Assembly (NCBI GenBank): GCA_003550325.1 | Contig: QKWP01001221.1 | Coordinates: 7,941-71,940, forward strand | Length of the DNA: 64,000 nt | DNA from: Gigaspora rosea | Lineage: Eukaryota > Glomeromycota > Glomeromycetes > Diversisporales > Gigasporaceae | Direction of reading: 5' to 3' | Part shown: in pieces, positions 49,185-60,858 of the stretch | Position numbering within the stretch: position 1 is the first letter of the stretch | Layout of the letters: every line of letters starts with the position of its first letter | Translations under genes and position numbers: made by a program | Notes under the pieces: generated by a model | Seen by the model: the letters and a program-made list of their open reading frames with translations, nothing else | Database searches by the model: none | What the model was told of the DNA's origin: nothing

Positions 49185-49455
49185 ATAAAAATGTATAAAA
49201 AACATATAAAAACATACACATCCAATAACATCCTTTAAAATGTTCAGAACGGAGTCGATTTTCCGAACAAAAAATCGGTTAGTTTCAGAATTTTCCGTAC
49301 AATTATGGATGGGCAAACAATCAGAAAAATGTATAAAAAACATATAAAAACATATACATCCAATAAACATCCTTTAAAATGTTCAGAACGGAGTCGATTT
49401 TCCGAATAAAAAATCAGAATTTTCCGTACAATTATGGATGGGCAAACAATCAGTA
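49185..49455. repeat. tandem duplication inside the BTB relic
   Basis: A ~130-bp unit containing aaaaacatataaaaacatac, atcctttaaaatgttcagaa, ggagtcgattttccga and ttatggatgggcaaacaatc occurs twice, with a partial third near 49065. Confidence 0.8.
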
Positions 49456-49602
49456 TTAATTTATAATGTAGGACAAAAATATCCAACTTGTACTTTATTA
49501 TCAGAAATAATGCAAGAAGCACTTTATCAAGAACCTGAATTATTACTCAAGTCTGATGATTTCACATCTTTGGAAGTTGAAACTTTTAACTGGCTTTTAT
49601 AA

Positions 49603-49855
49603 CGTGGGCTACCTCAATAGAAATCAAGCAAATTTTTTTTAGTAACTTTTTTTAAAAGTTTAAATCAAAATAACTTAACAAAAACTTGATCAAATTTGAT
49701 AAATTTTTTTTTAAATTAATTCTATAAGTTTATGAAATTAATTTAAAAAAAATTTTATCAAATTTGATTAAATTTTTGTTAAGTTATTTCTGTTCAAAGT
49801 TTCAAAAAAAATTTATTATAAAAATTTGCTTGATTTCTATTGACTCACGCCCACG
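49603..49855. repeat. 253-bp foldback inserted in the BTB relic
   Basis: cgtgggctacctcaatagaa at the left is matched in inverse by ttctattgactcacgcccacg-type sequence at the right; arms of about 120 bp meet near 49730. BACK-domain coding continues on both sides. Confidence 0.88.
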
Positions 49856-50689
49856 TGATAATTTAGGAATGTCAGAATTAGATATTTGGAGGCGTCTCGT
49901 CGAATGGGGAATTGGTCAACTTCAAACTACCGATACTTAGACCCTGAGGTAACAAAATGGTCTAATAAAGAATTCGCTGCATTAGAAAAAATATCATGTC
50001 CTTGTATTCCATATATTAGGTGACGTCACATTCCGGCAGCTGAATTTGAAAAACAAGTTTCAATATTTAAACATCTTTTACCACCTGAATTGCATGATCC
50101 TTATATTAATAGTTCATCAGTATTTTATACATCACCAACTTATTCTATTGTAACTTAATAAATTCAATCAGTTTTAATTAATCCAGATCAAGCAGCAAGG
50201 ATTGCGAGTTAGATTGATATATTAGATATTACACCTTTAGAAAATTATACAAATCATGGCATATTCCATATCAATTTAAACTCATAGTTTGAGTAAGTCG
50301 AGATCAAAAGTTTCTTCAACATACCTTAACTTCCAATAAAGCCATAGTTATAATTAAGCCTTCAAATTCAACAGAAATTCTCAGAGGGTATAATCCATTG
50401 AGTTGGAGTAAAAAACAATTTCATCAGATAAGGAACCTTAAAATACTGCACCGTTAAAAGATAGTTTCATCTTTAGTTTGGGTAGTGATGAGAAAAATGA
50501 TATATTGAGTAGAGTTATAGATCCTAAAAATTCAATTTATTGTTCACCATATTTGAGATTGGACAACCATATGGATGTAAACAAACTAGCTACGAAAAAC
50601 TTTTAAGGCAGAGTTTTGAACAATTCATTATTGAAGAATTTGAAGTTATTCAAGTTATAAAGAAAGAATGTTAGAATCATTTTTTAAAA

Positions 50690-52134
50690 TTAGTAAGTTT
50701 TGAATTTATTTTGAAAAATTTTCAAAATTTTTAAAGAAACTAACATAGTTTGTAAAATATAATATAGTTTATTATGGAATTGCATTGTAGCATTTAATAG
50801 TAGAAGACACTAGAATTTAGAGTTCATAGTTGGAGATCTTTGAAAAAATATTATGGTGTATGTCAAAAATGCAAACGTTGTCAGTTAATTACTGTAGTTC
50901 ATTTCTATATACATATTTTATAAACTATACATTACACATTGCTATATAATATTTTTTTGTTAACTTTTGTGTTGATTCCACTTTTTGTTTTGCTAACAGG
51001 CCATATAAATTTAATATCTTATATGAAAGTTGACAAAATTTGACCTAGCCGGTTCAAAAAAACCAATTACTGCTGTTTTTACGAATTTTGGATATCTGGT
51101 AAAAAACTTGCAGGCCGAATATTTGCCAATTCGATATGTTTGTGATTTCAATAATAATCACTGCAAAATCAAATTAGTAAATATTTGGTTGGTCAATGTT
51201 TTGCTAGATGTTCCAGAAATTATGAAAATAGCCATTTTAGCTGTTATCATAATTTCTTAAACACCTAATAAAATTTGGCATATGTTTTTTTGGCTTATTC
51301 AGATAAGTTAGTAATTTCAGCATGATTAGTATATAAAAGATATAACCAACATTTTTATAACGAAGTTTTTTTAAAAAATTTATTTTAATATAAATTAGAG
51401 TTCGACTTTGTAACATAGCAACTTAATAATTTGCTCTATAAAAAAAACTCTTGGAAGATTTTTTACTATTAGAACTACCAGTTCGTTATAAGACAGTTGA
51501 CTGTATATATTTTTTATATTACATATAATACTTATTTTACAAATTGGTTTATATTATAATGAATATATTAAACAATATTAAATTTAATTTGAATACTTGC
51601 GCAATGGCAATTACATAAGTCACAAACAAATTCATTTTGTAGATATATGTTTCGCATTTTTTTATAAATTGCACCAACTATAAATTTAAATCACTAACGA
51701 TTGTGAAATCAGATGTCAGTGAAAATAACTGTCTATAAAACATACTTTTCTGTAATTAATCGAATATAAAATAGCCTTGCCTGTAATTTATTGCGAAATT
51801 ATGTGAAAATTTGCAATTTAAATCTTAAGGCAGTTGGTTGATAGCGATAGAGAATAATTTCCATCATACGATGTTATATCTCAGTAACACAAATATCAAA
51901 TCCGGTTCATACACGAATAACAGTGTACTGTATTACACCAGCACAACACATTAGCATGTGAAATCATAGAATTCGCCATTCTGAAACCATGCACTCCATG
52001 ATGCATGACTTCATTCCTGGTATAAATTATTAACAACTTTTACATACCCAAAAATGAATTTACTTATTTGTGCCGGTAATGCAACCCAAAAAAGATTTTT
52101 GTTTTGTAAATAAGTGTAAAAACACAAAGTTAGG
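50690..52134. other. no gene recognised
   Basis: AT-rich. The ORF at 51030-51260 (+) has no recognisable motif. Includes a ttagggttagg run at about 52130-52140 beside the next MITE. Confidence 0.5.
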
Positions 52135-52142
52135 GTTAGGAA

Positions 52143-52376
52143 CAGTGTCTGAAATTGGGTTGCGGAGTCTGCGGACCGCAACAAATTTTAAATTTCCGCA
52201 ACCAAATTCCGAAATGCATATGCGAATTCCGCACATAAATTTGCTAATTTTACTTATAAATTTCGATTAAATGCTTATGCGCGCAACTAAATTTTTATAA
52301 ATTCTTATAACCCGCAACTATTTTTTTTATTTAGTTGCAGCCCGCAACTAATTTAAAAATTGAATTTCAGACACTG
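52143..52376. mobile_element. 234-bp hAT MITE
   Basis: Ends CAGTGTCTGAAATT (left) and, inverted, CAGTGTCTGAAATTCAA (right) with a perfect 8-bp duplication gttaggaa at 52135-52142 and 52377-52384. The CAGTG terminus fits hAT. Subterminal words are ttgcgg/ccgcaac. Confidence 0.93.
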
Positions 52377-52423
52377 GTTAGGAAGCTAACTTTATGTGGT
52401 ATATCATAGACAGTTGCCTATTA

Positions 52424-53359
52424 CAGTCAGACCTCTAAATGCATCCCCCAGTATCCCCCTAAATGCATAACCTCCTTAAATGCATATTAATTGTCTGGCC
52501 CATTGACGGGCTTAATAAATAAGTGCATATTCTTTATTCTGCATATGCATACTATTTTCTTGGCCCATCTATATAACCCTCTATAAATGCATATCACGTG
52601 TCCACGGGCCAATCAAATCAGGACTACATGTTATGATTTTGTATATCATATGAGTTGCTTAATTGATAATCCACCTATCAACTGGAGAATGGCGAAATGT
52701 GGCGTGCTTCCATATAAATTTTTTTTACTAAGTTAACAATAATGTTCACTAATTGAAAGTTGTAAAGCTCGTCGAGACGCATCTAACGGTGGTTAGATCA
52801 TCCAAATCGGCCTAGTAGATGGTGAGATATCGTCGAAAAACGATTGGCCGACTATATAAAATCTCTATGTAAACATAGAGATTTTATATAGTCGGCCAAT
52901 CGTTTTTTGACGATATCTCACCATCCACTGGACCGATTTGGATGATCTAACCACCGTTAGATGCGTCTCGACGAGCTCTACAACTTTTAATTAGCGGCCA
53001 TGTATCGTTAACTTAGTAAGAAAAAAAAAGTTTTATATGGAAGCACGCCACATTTCGCCTATAGTGATTTTCATATGTAATTTCCATCACGGATTTTTAT
53101 ATAGTCGGCCAATCGTTTTTCGATGATAACTCGCCATCCACCAGGCCAATTTGGATGATCTAACCACCGTTAGATGCGCCTCGACAAGCTTTACAACTTT
53201 CAATTAGTGGACATGTATTGTTAGCTTAGTAAGAAAAAAACTTTTAGATGAAAGCACGCCACATTTCGCCATTTTGACTTATGTTCTCTAAATGCATACC
53301 TCCTTAAATGCATACCTCAGAGCTGGTCCCAACGATATGCATTTAGAGAGGTCTGACTG
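52424..53359. mobile_element. mariner-like MITE carrying nested foldbacks
   Basis: Ends CAGTCAGACCTCTAAATGCA and, inverted, CAGTCAGACCTCTCTAAATG; TA at 52422-52423 and 53360-53361. Same family as 9757-10095 but enlarged by the inserted palindrome at 52692-53059 and a half-copy up to about 53270. Confidence 0.88.
52692..53059. repeat. 368-bp foldback with adjacent half copy
   Basis: ggcgaaatgtggcgtgcttc at the left is mirrored by gaagcacgccacatttcgcc; the arms meet at ctctatgtaaacatagag (52863-52880). A second, diverged right arm repeats at about 53097-53270. Confidence 0.93.
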
Positions 53360-53361
53360 TA

Positions 53362-53752
53362 TATGTAAAATTCGTCCCCAGCATTTTTAATTATTGCACA
53401 AAGGTCGATCGAAAAGGCATTACACAATTCATTGGTTGGCATGTTTTTTTTTTGGCCTAAGCCGGCGATTATCTTAGGCCGGAGATGATTTTTATTGAAT
53501 TGATTAAATAATGGTTTAGTGTGTGATAATGCTGGTTGGTCGGGTTCATCCGGAACGCAAAGACATGCTGAAAATTGCAACAAACGTTGCACTGGGAGTT
53601 GCCGTGGAATCTGCTAGCCGGTGGTTTCCCACCTGCCGCAGCAGGCCGGCTGTGAGTGGAGACTTGGATAGAAATAAACATATGCGAGAGAAGAAGCACT
53701 CAGTCATCACGTGCACTGTGAGAAAAGTGATAACAGTCAGCTGTTGGGTTGG
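53362..53752. other. no gene; carries a GC-rich 34-bp motif
   Basis: ORFs on both strands overlap without recognisable content. The GC-rich gccggtggttt..aggccggc motif (53617-53650) recurs at 54921-54954 inside the nested hAT element. Confidence 0.5.
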
Positions 53753-53760
53753 GTGGGTGG

Positions 53761-55858
53761 AAGGGTGTCCAGAATTATGATGCGAGGATGGCCAAATTAT
53801 GCATGAGGAAAACTGTAAATTATGCAATTATGCAAGTTTTTAGTTTAAAATATGCAGCATATTATGCACTACACCACAAATTATGTAAAATATACAAAAA
53901 ATTTCTATAAACATATTATAAGATTTATAATTAAACAACTGCACAAATACTCAGATATCTAAATAAGATATTAAAATTTTTAAATATCCATTTAGCTTTT
54001 TATCTTGTATATAATATATAGTATATGTGTACAGTACATAGACTGCTTAAAATTGATTAAAATTGATCAAAGAAAATTACTATAAACTGCCGTATACAAA
54101 CCCCCTATGTACTAGACCCAGGCGTGAAACTCAAAATCTACAATAACCAAATATGTTTTTTTTTTAAATATGCATAAAAAATATGCATGCTTTTTAAATT
54201 TTGCCTTCTAATTGTAAAAATCGCTCCACTATGCACTAGTAGTGCTCCGAACGGGTCAGTTCGGGTCGGGATATAGCCAACCCGAACCCGACACGAAATT
54301 TCGGGTCGGGTCGGGGTGAAAACTTTCGGGTTAGCACTTCAACCCGACCCGACCCGAATTTTTAAGCCCAACATGCTAAAGTTTTAAAAAAAAAAACTTA
54401 TGGCCTAAGCTTAGATGTGAACATAAAAAAAAAAAAAAAAAGGAAAAAATTGCGTGACCACCTTTAATGTAAAAAAAACTTATTGTTCATCGCGTCACCC
54501 CTGATCGACCAATTATTTTGTTTGTTTTGATTTTACACTAAACAAAACAAGTAACGGCCAGACTAAGTTAGAAGCGATTGTTTAAAAAAAACTTTGATTT
54601 CGCGTTACACCTAATCCTGCATCCCATTGGTTAAATGATAACCACTTTTCTAAAGGAAAAAAAAGACGAAAAACATTGGCACGCACTTTGCTTTATGACT
54701 GAAAGCCAGCTTCCTAAGAAGCTGGCCAGAATTTTATTAGATTTTTATTAAATATTCTTCGTGTGAACAATAGTACAAGAGTATAATGGTGTTTTGTATA
54801 TACATTTTATAGGTGCTAGAAACAGTGAGATTCCCAAATTTTTAGCAATATTTATTGTGCTGAGATTCACTGTCACAGACCAGATTAAGAATGGCTTGAG
54901 CGGAATCAAGCTGATTGTTGGCCGGTGGTTTTCCGCCTACCGAAGCAAGCCGGCCGTAGAGATGTTAGAATCAAGTGGCTGCCATATTGGGGTTTCGATC
55001 TTTCCTGTTTGAGGTGGGTTGCGTGGGGCAAAAAAAAATCGATTTCAAATTTTTCTGAGAGAGTTGGTGTCAGCCAGCCATTCGTATTTATGTGATGGCT
55101 TGATGGCACATTACACACTGGGATCTGCCTTGGAGCTGTGGCTGCTATTCGTCTGTGCTACTTGTGCATGCACGTGATTAGGCGATCCCTGCACGTGATT
55201 GGTGTGTCGGCGTGCGCCTTTGATATTGGCAGTTTGTGTGCCTGATTTCCCTTTGATTGGGTCTGATATATCACGTGCCTGCGGTTATATGGGTGCCGCA
55301 GTGCTTGGCCGAATTTTTCGATCAGTTGACCTTTCCGTCAACCAGCACTAATCTATATAAAAATTCGGATCGGGTCGGGTTAATTCTCAACCCGAACCTG
55401 ACCCGAAACTTTCGGGTCAAAATTTTCTAACCTGAACCCGACCCGACCCAAAATTTCGGGTCGGGTTTCGGGTTGACCCGACCCGATTTGGAGCTCTATG
55501 CACTAGACCCGGGGTCTAATACTGGTCTAATATTAGGGTTTAATATTGGTGGGTTTATATGGCAGATTACGGTATTTAAAGTGCTGTGATTGGTTATTTG
55601 TCCTATCTATATAGAGTTTGGAACTGGCTTTATTTTCATATGCTAATCGACCAAGACAGTTTTAACTAGTGAAAAAAATACATCGGTTCCAAACCATTAC
55701 TTTTTATTCTATTTTGAGCAATTTGATTGGTCACAAACTAGTACGCTCATATTATGTGAATTATTATGTGAAATGACCCAAATTTTGCAACTTTTTGTGA
55801 CGTAATGCGTATGCGGTACAGGCGCATATTATGCTGCATCATAATCCTGGACACCCTA
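53761..55858. mobile_element. hAT element with perfect 8-bp duplication, itself invaded
   Basis: Ends AAGGGTGTCCAGAATTATGA (left) and, inverted, TAGGGTGTCCAGGATTATGA (right); gtgggtgg duplicated at 53753-53760 and 55859-55866. Subterminal words are attatgca/tgcataat. Contains the younger hAT element 54240-55498. No transposase recognised. Confidence 0.93.
54240..55498. mobile_element. nested hAT element with cgggtcggg subterminal repeats
   Basis: Ends TAGTGCTCCGAACGGGTC and, inverted, TAGAGCTCCAAATCGGGTC; tgcactag duplicated at 54232-54239 and 55499-55506. GC-rich gggtcgggt/acccgaccc blocks lie just inside both ends (54250-54360, 55365-55490). The interior is non-coding. Confidence 0.94.
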
Positions 55859-55901
55859 GTGGGTGGATGGATTTGATGCTTGCGCCCATAGCTCTAGATT
55901 A
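55836..55901 (+). repeat. 66-bp direct repeat, copy 1
   Basis: 65 of 66 bases match 60859-60924. The unit consists of the right end of the hAT element 53761-55858 plus about 40 bp of its flank (atttgatgcttgcgcccata). Confidence 0.95.
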
Positions 55902-56213
55902 CAGTCGGGGATATTACCAAAAATGGATATCCGTTCTAGAACGTTTCTGGAATGATCTACCAATAGTTCGCAAATTTTGATTGGCTCGTGACGGTCTTTT
56001 TTAGAGCCAAAATTTTTGCATTTATGCAGTATCCCTATTTGCACTAAACGATATATAAATTTAAAGTAAGAAGCCTTTAGATTAATGATCAATATTGATC
56101 TCCTCTAAATCCGTTTTTTTAAAAAAGGTAAATGAAATATGAAAAATTCGCAATATATACTTGAAAATATGGTTAAAATTTTTTTTTTTCAGAAATACTA
56201 GCTAACGTGAACA

Positions 56214-58372
56214 ATGTCGCAGTCCTCATCAGCCAAGCAAAAATCGAAAGCCGAAGAACTTCCTTGCATATTTCTTAATCTAGTTAGTAGTTATAAGGAT
56301 CATGGTTTAATTGTTTGTGGAATGCCGGAAAAAAAATTGTGGAGAAACGCTAATGCACCGGCAGCAGCTAACAGGCTAGAAGAACTTCGAGAATTTATAC
56401 CGGAGCTCAGAGATCGAGATTTTTCTGAATTTTCTATTTGTGTAAATCACTATAATCATATTATACGTACTGACTATTTTTACCAAAATCTTTTAGGTAG
56501 TTTTAATAAGAAACCTCGACTTAATGTTTCTAACACTGACGAAACAATTGTTGACGACGCATCGCGCCATTTATTAGAGTTTGAAAGAGTTGCAGAACAA
56601 AACAGATATATAATTACAGAATTAAAACGACAAGTAGAAAATAAAAACGCGGTAATATCTAGGTTAAACGTACAACTCGAAGAATGTCATAAAGTGCTAG
56701 AGACGGTAGAAGAATTATATCAAGGAGAGTATGAAGCAAACAAGCAACTAACTGAACAGTGGAATTCTCGTTATGACAGTCAGCATAAGCGTATCCAGGC
56801 CGTCGTTGATATTGCACTAATCGAACGAGAATCGTTATATGATGATGTCGAGGCTCTTATTAAAGATAATAATAGATTTTCTTTAGAAAATCTATTAAAT
56901 TATACTCCCCAAAGATGGCTAAATAAGCGTAACCAGGTCGTTGTAAAATTTATTGAAGCACTAACAAATAATAATCTTGATACAGGTTCCGAAAATACTG
57001 AAAAACTTTACAAAAGGGCTATGGCTGTTGATCTGGTATATGGGTCCAGGCATGGAAAATACGTGTCGGAAATGGGTCTCACGGCATCAGCCATTAAATA
57101 TTCCATTGCACGGTCAAAAACTATCATTAACGTTGATAATCATATTACAAGCTCGGGGAGTTATTCTAGTTTTCAGAATTGGCAAGACGAATTGTGTGAG
57201 GAAGAAGAAGGTTTGCCGAAGGGTCTTCTATTTCTAGCCTTTGATAATGAACAAAGGGGGCAAAAAAATTATTTAGATCGAGGGCTTAATACGGTTATAT
57301 TTCATATCGTCACCAGTTTTGTCGCTTTTAATTTGGACTCTCTTAATAATATCCAGCATACTAATACTCCTTGGGCTTTTAATTTACTAGATAGGTCGCA
57401 ATATGAAAGCATTTTTGATATTACTCCTGAAATGCAAGAAGTCATGGACCAAGAATTACATATCTATCTTTCCGAATTACTTGATCTATTGTGTGAAGAA
57501 AAATTAATCGCGACTAACACAATTGATTCACTTGCATCTAACATAAGTTCAAGTAGTCGTTATAGTAAGCAATGCCCTAGTTGCAAAGAAAAAAATATTG
57601 ATAACCGAAAACAGGTTTGCCCAAAGTGTAAGTTTCGTCTCCCTACATTGGCAGAAATGCCAAAAAATGACGATAGGGTTAAAGATAAGATAGACAAGCC
57701 GATTATGTTTAAGCCGTATAATGTTGAAAAAGAATCTCGACGATCCAATGCACCAAGAATTAGCGTCACCCAAAAGATGCTTGCCGATGAAGAAGTTAAT
57801 GTTCCAGAAATATTTGTCCCCGATCCCCTTGATGTTAATCCTAATACAACTATTAATGTTGAAAAAGTCCTTCTTCATATTGAGAATATTACAGGAATTA
57901 AGGATGGAACGCGTAAATGGACAGTTGTAACGTGTGACGGCATTCCGTATCATCGCATGGCTAAGATAAAAGAAAAATATCCATGGTTGGTTCTTGTACC
58001 TGGACAATTGCACGAGGAAATGAATATGCTTCGTGCATACGTAGAATTAAATTGGTAGGCCGACGTTTTTTTTAATGCTTTATTTTTTTATTTGCATTAA
58101 TTTTTAACCATTCAAATACTATAGGAATATCGATCTTAAACAGTTCGCAATATCCCAGGGATATAAGACCGAAAATCAGCTTAACTACTTTAAAAAGTGC
58201 CACGATCATCATAAATCATGGGATTCGGTCTGCAACATTTATCGCCAGGCCATGGCCATGGAATTAATGTGGCCATATGTTAAAAGCCATCCTATTCCAT
58301 CGGTAGAAGGATATTTGTCTTGGGTAAAAGAACAAGAGAATTCATTTTATCATGTCAAATTCGAGCAGGTAT

Positions 58373-58438
<66 letters not shown>

Positions 58439-59903
58439 TTATTGGATTTATTATAAGTAGTATTTCAGTTGATCGATTAATCGTTGCAATAGATTAATAA
58501 TTGCAATCGATTAATCGACTTTCGATTTGATTAATCAATCGATTTATCAATTAATCGACTATAATCGCTTTTAATCAATTTTAAAAAACTTTTTGATCAA
58601 TTAATCGATATCGCACAATCAATGTTGCTATCTTCATGATTTTTGACAAAAGCTCAGCCATTTTGTTTTCGTGATAAATATTTAACTAAATTTTTTTTTT
58701 AGATATTTATTTATCTGCAAGCGGTCATAAATTATAGAACAGCTATCAGAGAAAATAATCCATTATTGAAGAGGGCTGCAAAAAGGGCTTTTTCTCCAAT
58801 ATGGTCCGCACGAAGGCATCCGATATATCGTCAAATAGAAATCGCTGATGAAATACAACTTTTGCGGCTTGACCCAGTGGTGCGAGAGATTGTAGAGAAG
58901 AATTGTGTGGTTTCTCGGTCAGGTCTCTTTAACCAGCATCAAGGATTAGATGCAATTCTGGAAGAAATAAATAAAGCTCTAAAGACGATGATACCACCCG
59001 TCCCGCAAATGTGGCATTGGAGAATTGCTGCTCGAAATTGTAAGAAGTTTCTTCAGGTAAATAACTTACAAGGGAAATGGTGGTATTGTGGTCAAGTGAA
59101 AAATATTTTGCGATTCAGAGATTAGAATTAGATGATTTTTGTTCCATTTGATTCATCATTTGGGACGAATCAAATGGAGCAAAAATCATCTAATTCTAAT
59201 CATTGGATCGCAAGATATTTTTCACTTGATCACAATACCCCCGTCCACAATATCTCCATCTCCTTATAATATAATACATTTAATTTAGGTTTAATCAATT
59301 AATTCGTACATTAAAATTTAGCTGCGAAATAATTTTTTCAACATAATTGGTTACAATGATCTTCAAACGACCAGCCCAAGGAATCGACCAGAAGCGGTTA
59401 CGGAATGTCAAAGATTTCGAGCCCGTCTAAGAAAGGATAATTTCGTTAATCCGGCAATGGGTTTGAGAACTGTCTATAAAAGCTTGGGAGAAGAATATGA
59501 GCTAAGTCTACAATTAACAGATTTTACTAATTTAGCTAAGCAGGCTCGACGCGAGTATATAACTAACGTATTTATTAACAATAACTCAGCACCTTTATTT
59601 AGGCCAATTCCGATTACTAAACAAGAAGCTATGATACAAACAAGTGAGGTATCTATGACGAATGCAGAAATAATTTGCAAAATAGAAGGGCTTTTGGAAC
59701 ATGCAGATGAGAATGTTCAAAAAAATTATCGCGGAATAAAGTCGAAAAAACGTAGTGAATTGTTGATTATATTGGAAGAGGTAAGATCTTTAAGTAATTC
59801 AAGCACTGAATTTAACAATTGTAATTATATTGAAAGTTTAGAGAACGCAGAAAATGAAGAACATGCTAGTCAGGGTTCTGGGTCGGTCCCCATTCGAAAT
59901 TAA
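56214..59903 (+). CDS. intact four-exon gene, ~1006 aa, conserved unknown family
   Basis: Exons 56214-58054, 58125-58368, 58703-59056 and 59322-59903 join in frame at every junction (TG+G across intron 1, phase 0 at the others) with no stop before TAA at 59901-59903. Visible features: possible N-terminal Cys/His cluster (CIFLNL..IVCGM..CVNHYNH, residues ~18-85); coiled coil ~125-190; FDNEQRGQKNYLDRG with D344; a four-Cys ribbon C454/457/469/472; VTCDGIPYHR with D575; VPGQLHEEMNML with E601/E602; then a helical region with HDHHKSWD and PSVEGYLSW. From memory it resembles large uncharacterised proteins of corals, hydra and other fungi (possibly DUF6589); unverified. D344, D575 and E601/602 could be a DDE-type triad of a domesticated or live transposase, but this is inference. 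Long T tract and a MITE occupy introns 2 and 3. Confidence 0.85.
58375..58433 (+). repeat. 59-bp poly-T tract in intron 2
   Basis: An uninterrupted run of T, 6 bp after the intron 2 donor. It is followed by clustered attaatcgat words (58463-58615). Length in the real genome may differ because such runs are hard to sequence. Confidence 0.9.
59079..59242. mobile_element. palindromic MITE in intron 3
   Basis: ggtggtattgtggtcaagtg at the left is mirrored by cacttgatcacaataccccc; arms of about 80 bp meet at atttgattcatcatttggg. Core words (attagaattagatgattttt) are related to the inverted motif inside 3313-3899. It starts about 22 bp after the donor of intron 3 of the 1006-aa gene; without splicing it would truncate the frame at 59125. 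Confidence 0.9.
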
Positions 59904-60858
59904 AAATTGTTAGGATTCAAAAGTCAATTCTGCAATATTTTTTATTTTTTTTTCTTTATCTCATGTTAGGGTTAGTATTTAGGGTTAGGCGAAAAAATAG
60001 TTATTATTCAATTAATAAATAGTATGTAAATGGTATTTAAAGGGAAGAATTTAATAAAATTTGATTTACAAAAGCAATTCAATTTAAATTTTAAAATACA
60101 TTTTGTTCTATGCCTCGTTATTCGAATACGGAATAGACTAACATATATGGCAATATACAAATACTCGGTATAGTACAAAAGAGTCTATGTCAGAGAATAA
60201 AAATTTGAAATGCACACACTTTGTATCTGTAATATGCAATCTAAATGTTTGAAGACCCTGAAATTCACAGTAACTATTTTTACTCTTTTTTTCACCAATA
60301 TTAATATATATGCAGAACGTTCATTCACTTTATTCAAATATCGATCACAATCTATCTTTCATAGACGGACACGAACGAGCCAAATGCCATTTACACATAA
60401 CATAGACATGACTGATGCCTTTTCCGCTTCTCTTGAACTGTCCTTAAGCTCATCATAACCTCTATTTCCACGAACGTCACCAAATAGTTCCTATTCATCA
60501 TGTTTCTTCGACTCTACTCTCGTAAAGCAGCACCACCGTTTTGCCTTGTAATTCATTGTTCATGGCAGGTAAGACTTCGTGTCTTTTTGCTCAACACGAT
60601 TACGTTCGAATCCAACATACTTAAGCAAGATCGCAGGCCCTTTATGTTGCGGTGTTGTTTCTTGTCACTTGGTTTAAAGACTAAATTCAGTTTTTTTGGT
60701 TGATTTGATTTACCGATGATTAATTGGCCAATCATATGATTGTTCTTCGAAAATCTCTAGAAACATGCAGTCTACATTTTATTACCATAAAAGGCAAGAT
60801 TGGTGTTGCCCATTTTTGGTAATATCCCTGACTGGATTATAAATACCAGTTTCATGCC
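59904..60858. other. downstream interval, no confident gene
   Basis: Short ORFs on both strands (60210-60458 +, 60500-60703 +, 60553-60735 -). A plus-strand donor-like cag|gtaagac sits at 60567-60570, and part of the minus strand reads as charged protein, but no family is recognised. Confidence 0.45.

Larger units (their letters stand above)
48713..50680 (+). pseudogene. BTB-BACK-TLDc protein gene, heavily decayed
   Basis: The plus strand carries a BTB domain (DEHNVIIEAGEEPN .. FKAHYYILGMRSPYFRQAL), BACK-like pieces (LLKSDDFTSLEVETFNWLL near 49540-49600; LDIWRRLVEWGIGQ near 49880), a linker with KWSNKEFAALEKISCPCIP and LPPELHDPYI, and a TLDc-like end (DSFIFSLGSDEKND then SRVIDPKNSIYCSPYL near 50460-50560). 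This is the common Rhizophagus BTB-TLDc architecture, thought to link cullin-3 ubiquitination to substrates. Frameshifts at the start and throughout, many stops, a tandem insert (49185-49455) and a foldback (49603-49855) make it dead. Confidence 0.85.

Noticed and set aside
53317..53827. Overlapping ORFs on both strands
   Set aside because: No family match, mutual overlap, and partly inside mobile-element sequence.
55856..56092. 78-aa minus-strand ORF upstream of the intact gene
   Set aside because: It overlaps the hAT end and 66-bp repeat; no family resemblance and no support.
60200..60740. Possible spliced gene on either strand
   Set aside because: Splice-like signals occur on the plus strand while the more protein-like frame is on the minus strand; no consistent model or motif.
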